Assembly (NCBI GenBank): GCA_950295325.1
Contig: OX485804.1
Location: forward strand, 61,350,533-61,414,532
Direction: 5' to 3'
Origin: Polytrichum commune
Lineage: Eukaryota > Streptophyta > Polytrichopsida > Polytrichales > Polytrichaceae
DNA: 64,000 bases
Shown: one piece after another, positions 55,675 to 64,000 of the stretch
Numbering within the stretch: position 1 is the stretch's first letter
How the letters are laid out: the number at the start of each line of letters is the position of its first letter
Made by a program: the position numbers and the translations under genes
The notes under the pieces: generated by a model
The model's input: only the letters and a program-made list of their open reading frames with translations
Database searches by the model: none
What the model was told of the DNA's origin: nothing

Positions 55675-58600
55675 CTAGTTGTTCGCCAAAGGGTGAGTCA
55701 AGAGTCCGCTTTCTAGGACTAGCTTGACCTCGTTGAAACTAAAGGTAGGCGCGTGAATGAAAAGCTCTGCCTCGGGATCACGGTGGCAAACCTTCAAAAG
55801 AATGAAGTACATATGTTTGCAATAAGAGAATTGGGTCCTTCCTCTGAACTTAGTCATCGTCTTCTTGAATGCAGGGCAAGTGCAACCCACGAAAGAGCTG
55901 ATGGTGACCTGATACTGTGTGATGGCAGGAGAAACACCCGAATCTAGGCCGATGATGCAGCCATGTCCTGGATGAGGTATCATAGTGATGGAACGGATGC
56001 AAGCTTTCAGAGAGTCGGAGGAGGCCATGGAGAGTCGCTGCGAGGGATTTGGGCGAGTGGCAGTGCGTTTGACAATCTTGCCGTCTCTCTTGCCAGGGTA
56101 GCGGTCAACTTCTGCAGGAACGGGCACCGCGCTAAGATTTGCAGGCGGTGGGGCAGAAGAGAACAGTCGTCTTGGAGAGACCGGCTTCTTAAGCGGGAGT
56201 TGGAATCCAGCTGCTTCAAGTGCAAGAATTTCGGTAGGTTTGAGGTTTGTGCCTAGCTTCACCGGCCAAACGTCTGGAATCGGAGGCATTTCATGGTCTG
56301 CTGAGTGCTTAGCAACCCATTTGCGCCTTGTGCCCTTCACGCAGCGGTCAATGTCATCGGAGCAGAAGAAGAATTTTGTCCTCTCTGATAAATTCCTACG
56401 TATATTAGTCCAAACTCCGGTGTAGGTAGGCGCGGCAGTGAAATTGGCGCCTCTCACAATTCTCTCAGTACACTTCTTCTTCGTGACAACTCTCTGGGCC
56501 CAACAGCACTTCGCCGATGTCTTCGGAAGTCTTGATATGTGCCACTCCTTGACGTTAACCTTTGTCTTTTCTACAGCACTGACATGACGGATCCCCCCCT
56601 CGTTCGGTGGGGACGCATGGATGCTCGCAAGCTCATGCGCAAGGGGATGAACTTCTTGGACGTCCGTATCATCTTCAGTATCTTCAAGAATGATGGGCAT
56701 CTGCACAGGACGAACCCTCACAGCACGTCCTGAACCTCTTGGATGTGAGAAGTTTACCTTGTCAGGCCGATGAGACTCCTCTTCAGCTCCAAGAGGTAGA
56801 TCTGCCTTTCGCTTCGAGGAGCCGAATACCTCTTCTCCAGCCATGTGAGGAACACGGGTACAAAACTCTTATGCTCCAGGCATGTCCAGCATGGGGTCTT
56901 CAAGCACTAAAGGATTACCTGTTTGCTTCGCCCTGCGCTCTGCCATCCTTAGTTTGAGCTCTTTCTTTGTAGGGCCTATTCCGCCGACATCACCTTTCAA
57001 AAACTGGTAGTAATTCACAACCTATAAGAAGCCTCGAACGAAGTCGTCAACTGTAGCAACATAGAGGTCACCGCCGCTGTTGCCAGACGCTTGAAGCCAC
57101 TTGTTGTGTATTGTTTCAGCTAGATTACATGAAGGCATTTCTGCTAGTTCTTCTTCTGAAAATTTCTGCGAGTACATAGTGGAAGTAGTTAGAGATTAGT
57201 AAGAGTTGTGAATCTCTACTGTGAAAAAGAAGGAAAATAAAATGAAATGTATTGGGAAAACATACCCCAGTCATGAAGCCTCCCCACTGGCGATAACGAT
57301 AGTGCCAGAATGCAAGCCAGAGCTCTAGTTTGTTTAGGGCCTTCTCTGTCACTGCCCCGGTGGATACCCACCATGCACGTAGCCCGTGGTACATACTCTC
57401 CGCTTCGTCCATGGTCCTCGCCGTCCTATACTGGTGGCACATCTTCTTGTGCTGCTCCCAGAGTTCTTCGGGAATGTACTTCTCGGTATACTTAATCATA
57501 GACTGGGTCCAGTGAAACTGACAGGTTCTCTCGCGGTCGACCATGCGGTCCTCCTTCTTCCCGTTGCCATATATGACCCGAACTGCATTCCAATTGGCCT
57601 GGGCGCTGTCGGCCATGAAACCCTTGAAGTTGGGGTCGACAACGCCATTTCTCTCCATAACAGCATTAAGATTTTTCCAGAAAACGATTTGGGCATCAGA
57701 GTCCTCAGATTGCATATCACAACTTACAATGGTCATTACACGACAATATGTGGAGTCATACACGTGGCATGCCATTGTGGTCCACTGTCTTACCCGTTTG
57801 ACATGGTCGAACATCATCCAGGCATGATCCAGATCTTCGCCGGGCTGCATACGCTTCACCAAGTCTACCCCACTACCAGGCCCGACTTCCGACATTTTGA
57901 AGACAAAAACCTTGTCAAGATCAGCCCCTTGACCTGGAAATTTATTCTCCTGAACAAAGGCCCATAAACTGATTTCACGAAGTTTGATGATAGAGTCCAT
58001 GACACCATACCTTCTGAGGAAACGGAAACTCATGACCTTGTTGCGGATGTTTGGGGAAGCCATGTCTTTGCATCGGTCAAATACAGGAACAAGTTCCTCT
58101 AGACTAAGCTTCTTTGAGGGCGCGTCATCGGATTGAAGAATATAGTTGCCAATTAGAACTTTGCTAGCCTCCAACACCACTGCACTCTTGGTAGCCTGGG
58201 GAGTCTTCTCGATCTGTTCTTCAATTAGGCCACTGATCTCAGCCTTAGTGTCTCTGTAGTCGCCCACCTTGACCGGGTGATCATGAGTTCCTATGTGGAT
58301 GCACGCTCTTGTATGGTTGATTTTGCCAGCCACATAATAAATCTTAGCTCCACATGTAGCAATACATGTTGGGAGTTCTTTACATACCTTACAAACAAGC
58401 GTGGAATCAGTTGGGGGTGTTTGATCCACTACAAAGGCTTGGAGGGTACAACCTTCAAACTCTGTCTCGTTGAGTTGGAAAATACGGGGTCGGCGGATCA
58501 GATATTCGCACTCCTTGTTGTTGCAACGCAAGTGTCCAACGCAGGCGGAAAAACGGAAGGACAAACCAAAGTCGTTTGTGATGTTGGTGGTGATGGTCTT

Positions 58601-59371
58601 GGTCCACACATGGCCGTCGTAACGCTTGTCCATTCCCTGCATTGACTTGGCCTGTGACCGTGCGGCCGTGTGACCAAAAGGTGGCAACTCAAATATGACG
58701 GCACCATCGAACACAGCATGAAGGTACTCAACCCTTTCGTGTCTAATCCTAGAGTAGTCTATTTTTTTAAGAATATTTTTCTTGCCCGGCATACTTGCAA
58801 GTTGTTTAAGTAATGATAATATGCTAACAGTATCTTGCGACAAAGGCTTCAGGGTAGAAGCGTTCCCACTAACTATGACCTTAGGCGGGGCCTGTGTGGG
58901 ACTGCCCTCTTCATCAGAAGAAAGTGTTATTACAGACTGAAATCTAACGTTTTCTACAATTGGCGTATCGAGACCGGGCTCGAGCTTGACCTTCACATCA
59001 CGTGGCAAAGGAGTTTGAATGGTGGACGCAGAGGAAGTACGAGGAGTGAGGATCTCAGGAGACGCAGCCATCTGAGAATCAGTGAGGCCATACACACGGT
59101 AACTACCTGGATGAAGACTCCAAAACAAATTATTGTTCTCATCTCGCTGCGATACTCGACCAAGGGTGTGTGTAAGTTCTGACGTGACAACATCAAAAAT
59201 ATCCTCGTCAACAATAATAGTGTCCTCTCTGAAGCCGAAGCGAATACTCAGGCGTTGCGATGTCACGTAAGCTAGGCCGTTCTCTTGCATCCGAAAGGTA
59301 AGTGGGACTCCCACTCCATCTGCATATAGGAAAGCCAACCCCAACTCTCCGTTAGCAGGGATATGAGCCAT
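55675..59371 (-). pseudogene. MULE-type transposase with GCM-like and SWIM zinc fingers
   Basis: Exon 1 (59371-57266) starts at MAHIPANG (an upstream ATG at 59428 is possible); exon 2 is 57165-55675; the 100-bp intron has GT-AG ends and keeps phase 0. About 1198 codons in all. Order: variable N-terminus; a Cys/His cluster (ACVGHLRCNNKECEYL, then HTRACIHIGTHDHP) like the WRKY/GCM1-type finger of MULEs; the DDE core with YDSTYCRVMTIVSCDM, GFMADSAQANWNAVR and CQFHWTQSM; LAETIHNKWLQASGN after the intron; a long linker; a SWIM finger (CTCPAF ... YCKHMYFILLKVC) near the C-terminus. Two in-frame stops interrupt exon 2: TAG at 57022-57024 and TAA at 56869-56871. The second could be removed by a possible phase-matched intron (GTAATC donor near 56930), the first not obviously. 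So it is recently disabled or has unusual expression. No TIRs were found. Confidence 0.82.
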
Positions 59372-59434
59372 GATGAGGGGAATGACCAATTGCTCCAAGA
59401 TGGAAATATGAAAGAGGATTCTGAACAATGTGGG

Positions 59435-59815
59435 CTACCTATTTATTAGAAATGTGTTGCCAACGACAACAATGATGGACATGATGCACATGACGGATGA
59501 AATCTTGACGAAAGCATTTATAATATATTTAAATTGGTAACAACCTAAACCAGGGAGTCTGAAAGCCAGCGGTAATGTTGTCACGATATACAAAATAATA
59601 GCGTACAAGTCATGGTAGTCATTCTACTTGACAGGAATAGATAGAATGACAAAAACCCAATTTGGCATTTAAATATAGTGATGTCCATCATATTCATCTC
59701 CTTTGTTACCCGTATCATAAAGTTACGGGTTTTGGAGTGCCCTAAGATGTGTTCGGTGGAAGGGAGGGTTATGCGAGTGTTGGAGTAGACATGCTGCGGA
59801 AAGGCGATACATGAC
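59435..59815. other. Spacer upstream of the MULE gene
   Basis: AT-rich; probably contains promoters for the divergent frames at 59371 (-) and 59816 (+). The minus-strand frame at 59581-59967 is hydrophobic, low complexity and unsupported. Confidence 0.45.
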
Positions 59816-60181
59816 ATGCAGGACCCTAACAAGAGGAGAAAGAAGAGGGGGAAGTTGTATTTCAGTAGCACTAAGGCATTAAAGACGAGCAGAATGGGGA
59901 GAAAGAAGGTCGCGCCTGAAATATTTGAGACAAATGGAATTAACAAAGTCTTAGATTTTGAAGACACAGGGGAGAACGCAACATTATCGACGGTAGATGA
60001 ATCTGAAGGTCCGACAATGTCCAGGGAGCCAAGATATCAGTCTCAAGGAGCATCAAAAGATGTGGGAACGAATTCCAACCCAGCCTCCAATCCCGTATCG
60101 GAGGAGCACAGTGCGGAGGAAGAGGTCGAAGAGACCAGCTTGATGGAACCGGAAGGTGGGCTCCCAAAACCCTATACTTGA
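59816..60181 (+). CDS. Hypothetical 121-residue hydrophilic protein
   Basis: The frame begins MQDPNKRRKKRGKLYF and continues with a basic region (MGRKKVAPEIF), then becomes Ser/Glu-rich and acidic (EEHSAEEEVEETSLMEPEGG). A basic N-terminus with an acidic, low-complexity C-terminus is compatible with a nuclear protein, but no family was recognised. It may be an exon of a transposon accessory gene associated with the adjacent MULE, or chance. Confidence 0.3.
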   Translation: MQDPNKRRKKRGKLYFSSTKALKTSRMGRKKVAPEIFETNGINKVLDFEDTGENATLSTVDESEGPTMSREPRYQSQGASKDVGTNSNPASNPVSEEHSAEEEVEETSLMEPEGGLPKPYT

Positions 60182-60281
60182 CTAATGTGGTCGTGGTCGC
60201 CCCCTTGACTCTTGTGGTCGCTCCAGACTAGGTGCCGCACTCATTCACGACAGGTGGGAGAGGCAAGTTGTGGACTGCGAT

Positions 60282-60407
60282 GGAGGAGGTGCCAGCAACG
60301 GAAGAGGTACCAGCAACGGAGGAGGTGCCAGCAACGGAGGAGGTGCCAGCAACGGAGGAGGTGCCAGCAACGGAGGAGGTGCCCGCAACGGAGGAAGTGC
60401 CAGCACC
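60282..60407 (+). repeat. 18-bp tandem repeat, about 7 copies
   Basis: Unit GGAGGAGGTGCCAGCAAC with few substitutions. Because the period is a multiple of three it keeps all frames open, giving runs such as EEVPAT on the plus strand and GTSSVA on the minus strand. These are consequences of the repeat and not evidence of coding. Confidence 0.95.
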
Positions 60408-60539
60408 AGGTTCAAGGTTTTGGGATTTGGTAGTATTGACTGTTCGGTCGAAATCGGGGTGCACCCCAAGCCCAGTTGTTCTTCGGGATGGCCTCTGAGG
60501 TGGTGCCGTTCATTGCACCACTACGGAAAATCAGTTTCC

Positions 60540-61923
60540 TCGAGCAAGTTCAGTCTTTACAGGCATAACATAGTTCGGTTAGCTAGAATCTGAATGCACA
60601 TATGGGCTACCTGTTTGTACTTAAGGGGGGATTTGCTGTTTATTTTCGAGCGAATTCAGTCCTTACAGTCATACGAGAGTGAGGATTGCTAGAATCAAAA
60701 TGCATACATGGCGATAGATTTGTTGATTTTTTGAATGAATTCAGGCCTTATAGGCATAGGCGATTATGTTTGCTTGAATTTGAAGGCACATTAGAGTACC
60801 CAAGTAGGGTCTTGTTAGAAGGTGCCGCTACCGGCAACCCTTCGGGGGTCATTTGAAATTGAGCAAGTCCAGTACTCACAAGTCCAGTACTTACACTTAG
60901 TTTGCTAGAAACTGAATGCACAAAAAACAATTTGCACTAGAGGAAAGATTTGTTGTTTGTACCACAGGAGAGATTTGCTGTTTATATTTGAGCGAAATTT
61001 GTCTTTACAACCATTCCAGATTTAGTCTTGCTGGAATCTGAAGGCATATATGGCTGCCTGTTTGAACAACCAGAGAGATTTGGTGATTTTCTGTGTGTAT
61101 TCAGGCCTTAGCAGCATATGCGATTAAGCTTGCTTGAATCTGAGTACATATTTGGGTAGCCCAGTTTTATGTTAGGAGGGTATGAAGAGAGGGTGCCGTT
61201 AACGGCACACCTTTCAGGGGTCAGTTTGGTTTTGAGGAAGTTCAGTCTTTACAGGCATTTCACAGTTATTTTGCTAGAATTTGAATGCATTTATGGGCAG
61301 CCTGTTTGTACTAGTTCATATGTTTTGTGAAATCAGGCCTTACATGAATATCTGAATTGGGTTGATTGAATCTGAATGCACATTTGGGTAGTCTAGTTGC
61401 ACTGCATGAGGGGTTGGTTAAAGGGTGCCGTTAACGGCACCCCCTTGAAGGGGTCATTTTGTTTTCGAGGAAGTTCAGTCTTTATAGGCATTTCACAGTT
61501 ATTTAAGCTAGTATCTAAATGCATTTATGGGCTGGCTGTTTGTACTAGTTCATATGTTTCGTGAAATCAGGCCTTACATGAATATCTGAATTGGGTTGCT
61601 TGAATCTGAATGCACATTTGGGTAGTCTAGTTGCACTGCATGAGGGGTTGGTTAGAGGGTGCCGTTAACGGCACCCCCTTGAAGGGGTCATTTTGTTTTC
61701 GAGGAAGTTCAGTCTTTATAGGCATTTCACAGTTATTTTAGCAAGTATCTGAATGCATTTATGGGCTGCCTATTTGTTTGAGGAGGGAATTTCGGTGTTT
61801 GTATTAGTGAAATGAGGCTCTTAAAAACATATTTGAGTAAATTTAATTAAATCTGAATGCACATTTATGTAGTCTACTTGCAGTGCATGAGGGGCTGGTT
61901 AGAGGGTGCCGTTAACGGCACCC
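60540..61923 (+). repeat. Dimeric tandem repeat with GGGTGCCGTTAACGGCACCC palindromes
   Basis: Two related half-units alternate: one begins TTCAGTCTTTACAGGCAT, the other TCAGGCCTTACATGAATA, and both run into (T)TTGAATCTGAATGCACAT-like sequence. Together they form a higher-order unit of about 235 bp, with 5 or so increasingly similar copies toward the right. Each dimer ends in the perfect 20-bp palindrome GGGTGCCGTTAACGGCACCC (61423-61442, 61657-61676, 61904-61923; one changed copy near 61191 and a degenerate one near 60822). No coding frame. Confidence 0.85.
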
Positions 61924-64000
61924 TGTGAGCCCAAAAGGGTGCCCACATTTAGTCTTAGACCCTTGAAACGTTAGTTGATGCACTTTGAAGTAGCATGTTA
62001 CTTCACAAAAATATAAAAAGAGTGAAATGTTAGTCTTAGAAGTACCATGTTGTAAGAGGCTAGGATGTGAGTTGTTATTGTGTTTTTACCTTCGGAAGGA
62101 TTTGAGTGAATGAGGATAGGTAAGGAGAACTTGGATTGAGTAGTTAGTGAGTAGGCTAGTACAAATGGATGGAGACAACCAAAGTGACTCAAGAGGCAAG
62201 TGCATTCGAATTGGGATGAATGGAGGATCACATGGAGCGCACAAGTGGACCACCTCATCATGGCCACTTAATGGGGAAGGCCCAAGGAAGAATGCAAGGT
62301 GGAGGATAAGCAAATTCTCAAAGCACCAATCAAATCACGAGTTAAGCATCGTGGTTTGAATTAAGTGGTGAGCGACGATTTGGGAAAGTAAGGGGAGAAA
62401 GTTATGGCGGCGGAAAGCGAAGGAGGCTAAGTTTGGGTTGAAGCATCCCAAGTTTGGTAAAGTGTGGTAGGTAGAAAGCCAAGGCTAGTTAAATGTTCGA
62501 ATTAGGATCCTTGTTGATCATTTGAGGGAGGAAGGCTTAGAAGATAGGATTGGCGCCTACTAAGTAGGAGGAAATCTCAAGGGCTTATCGTGAGCCTTGA
62601 GGATGCTCACCCCCTCAAGCTTACTATATAATCCCTCATTCTTCCCTCACTCATCCTCTCTTTCCTTTGTGCTCCAAGGCACCCCACGAGTTATAAGTGT
62701 GGGTGTGGGAAGCCATATTGGAGCACATGTGTGTGCTTAGTTTTTAGTTTGAGAGCCAAGGCTTGTTAGCCTTGAAGAGGGCTTGACCTCTTGGTAGAAT
62801 TAGTGTTGACGTGAAGGATTTTAAAGTTAATTCATGATTCCAATTTGTGGTACTTAAAGTTCATGTTTTGAATACACGTGGTTGCAAGTTCCATGTTTAA
62901 GAGTTGAGCACTTGATGTTGTGATGAGTGCAAAAATATACTTGTGTGGATTAGTTAGTCTTAGTGAAGTTAGGAAATTCTCTCTCCCCCTCTCCTCTCTA
63001 GGATTTTAGGATTTTAGGATTAGAGAAGAATTGTGTGATTAGAAAGGGGTTGTTAGTAGAATTAGGGAAATTAGGTAGGAAGATTAGTTAAGGGCTTGAA
63101 TAATTAGTGAGGTAGTTGGGGATTACAACTACAAAGTTGTGGGTTCATGAAGGAGCTGGGTTTGTTTAGTTAGAAAGTAAAGAGCTGGGTTTATGAAGGA
63201 CCTGGGTTTGTTTAGTTAGAAGCTAAGGAGCTGGGTTCATGAAGGACCTGGGTTTATGAAGGAGCTGGGTTTATGAAGGAGCTAGGTTTATGTAATTAGA
63301 AAGTAAAGAGATGGGTTCATGAAGGAGCTTAGTAGATAGCCTACCTAATTAGCTCATAGACAAGTAGTTAGTTACATTATGTTAGTTAGTGTTATGTGTG
63401 GCTTTCACAAGTAAATGTATTTGAGATTGACTATAGAGAATAGTGTTTTTTTTAACACTTGCATCCTCTCTTTAAAAATAAACCACGTGCACAACTTAAG
63501 GGAGAATGTGGAGCACTCTCGTGATGGCAAGACAAAGGAAGCAAAGACCAAAGGTGCGAGGGAGAGATTGACATAAGTCACATAAGTATTTCTTAATACT
63601 TAAAGGCTTATGTACGGTATGGAGACACCAAGTGAGACCTCTTATAGTAGCGATACGGAATACACAAGTGATAGTTCAAGTGGTAGTATAGAGTCAACGG
63701 CACGGACTCCATTTAGGAGAGGGATATCCTTAAGGGCTTGTGTAGCTAAAGCAGCCGGATGGACGTTAGAAGCAAACAAAGACAAAATAGCACCCGAGCA
63801 TAAGGAGGTTAAAATAACATAGTTAACTTGTGCATTCTCCACATACGTATTGAAATCGTACATTGAGTTGTTAAAAGTGAAATTCCAGTTAAATCCAAGA
63901 CCACTTGAAGGGTGAACCTTGCATTATGGACTCATCCAAGTCCAAATCCAATACCGCGGAGGAATGTGAGCCCAAACCCACTACTCGGACTACGGACGCT
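61924..64000 (+). mobile_element. Third LTR copy of the young gypsy family, cut by window end
   Basis: Starts TGTGAGCCCAAAAGGGTG and follows the 5' LTR at 9784 with a few substitutions and a shorter minisatellite; it includes the 335-bp segment missing from 19252-21128. Only the last 26 bp or so lie beyond the window. Whether it is a solo LTR or the 5' LTR of another full element cannot be seen. It inserted directly after a GGGTGCCGTTAACGGCACCC palindrome, so a TSD would be CACCC. Confidence 0.93.
63610..63822 (+). CDS. LTR-internal 70-codon ORF, second copy
   Basis: Same frame as at 11626-11838, with Ala in place of Thr near residue 62 and otherwise the same protein. It remains open, but the two LTRs are so alike that this says little about selection. 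Confidence 0.25.
   Translation: MYGMETPSETSYSSDTEYTSDSSSGSIESTARTPFRRGISLRACVAKAAGWTLEANKDKIAPEHKEVKIT

Noticed and set aside
60228-60593. EEVPAT, GTSSVA and GGASN repeat proteins
   Set aside because: All come from the same 18-bp tandem repeat, open in several frames at once, without a motif outside it.

Overview
The window looks like intergenic nuclear DNA from a land plant with a large, transposon-rich genome. Almost everything recognisable is a mobile element: Ty3/gypsy and Ty1/copia LTR elements, CACTA, Mutator-like and hAT-like DNA transposons and small MITEs. The coding lineages are plant-type (Tat/Athila-like gypsy, En/Spm-type TNP1/TNP2 CACTA genes, a SWIM-finger MULE transposase). 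No ordinary housekeeping gene, rRNA, tRNA or CRISPR array was recognised. The species cannot be named from the sequence.

Layout. 1-6397: non-coding, with a 333-bp CACTA-type MITE (4761-5093, TSD TAG). 6403-8008: solo LTR with TSD TGCAT. 9784-21128: a complete, very young Ty3/gypsy element (TSD GGAAT, near-identical LTRs, one open 2079-codon gag-pol frame). 21604-22195: hAT-like MITE (8-bp TSD). 26018-26401: a second MITE. 31012-35296: decayed Ty1/copia element on the minus strand. 35297-35537 and 52679 to about 54102: an LTR split by a 17.1-kb CACTA element (35538-52675; 29-bp perfect TIRs, TSD ACA). 54633-55103: an unrecognised open frame followed by a perfect 56-bp-arm hairpin. 55675-59371: minus-strand MULE transposase with two in-frame stops. 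60282-61923: tandem repeats. 61924-64000: a third copy of the young gypsy LTR, cut by the window end.

The most interesting object is the CACTA element. It carries the usual two gene sets in divergent orientation: a TNP1-like gene on the minus strand (N-terminal motif, Transposase_24-like and Transposase_23-like regions) and a TNP2 transposase on the plus strand (Transposase_21, DUF4218, DUF4216). Two host-type regulatory domains are built in. A SET (protein methyltransferase) exon follows the transposase-associated zinc-motif exon of the plus-strand gene. An FCP1/NIF-type HAD phosphatase-like domain lies inside the minus-strand gene. The zinc-motif exon ends in phase 0, and both the SET exon and the next TNP2 exon begin in phase 0, so alternative splicing could give either a zinc-motif-SET protein or a zinc-motif-transposase. 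In this copy the transposase frame is broken (one frameshift, two stops) and the TNP1-like gene is frameshifted and apparently interrupted, but the SET frame is open. Arrays of a TATGACT/AGTCATA motif fill the ends, introns and promoter of the element and are candidate binding sites for the TNP1-like protein.

Exon joints, domain names and lineage calls come from reading conserved motifs by eye, without database searches.
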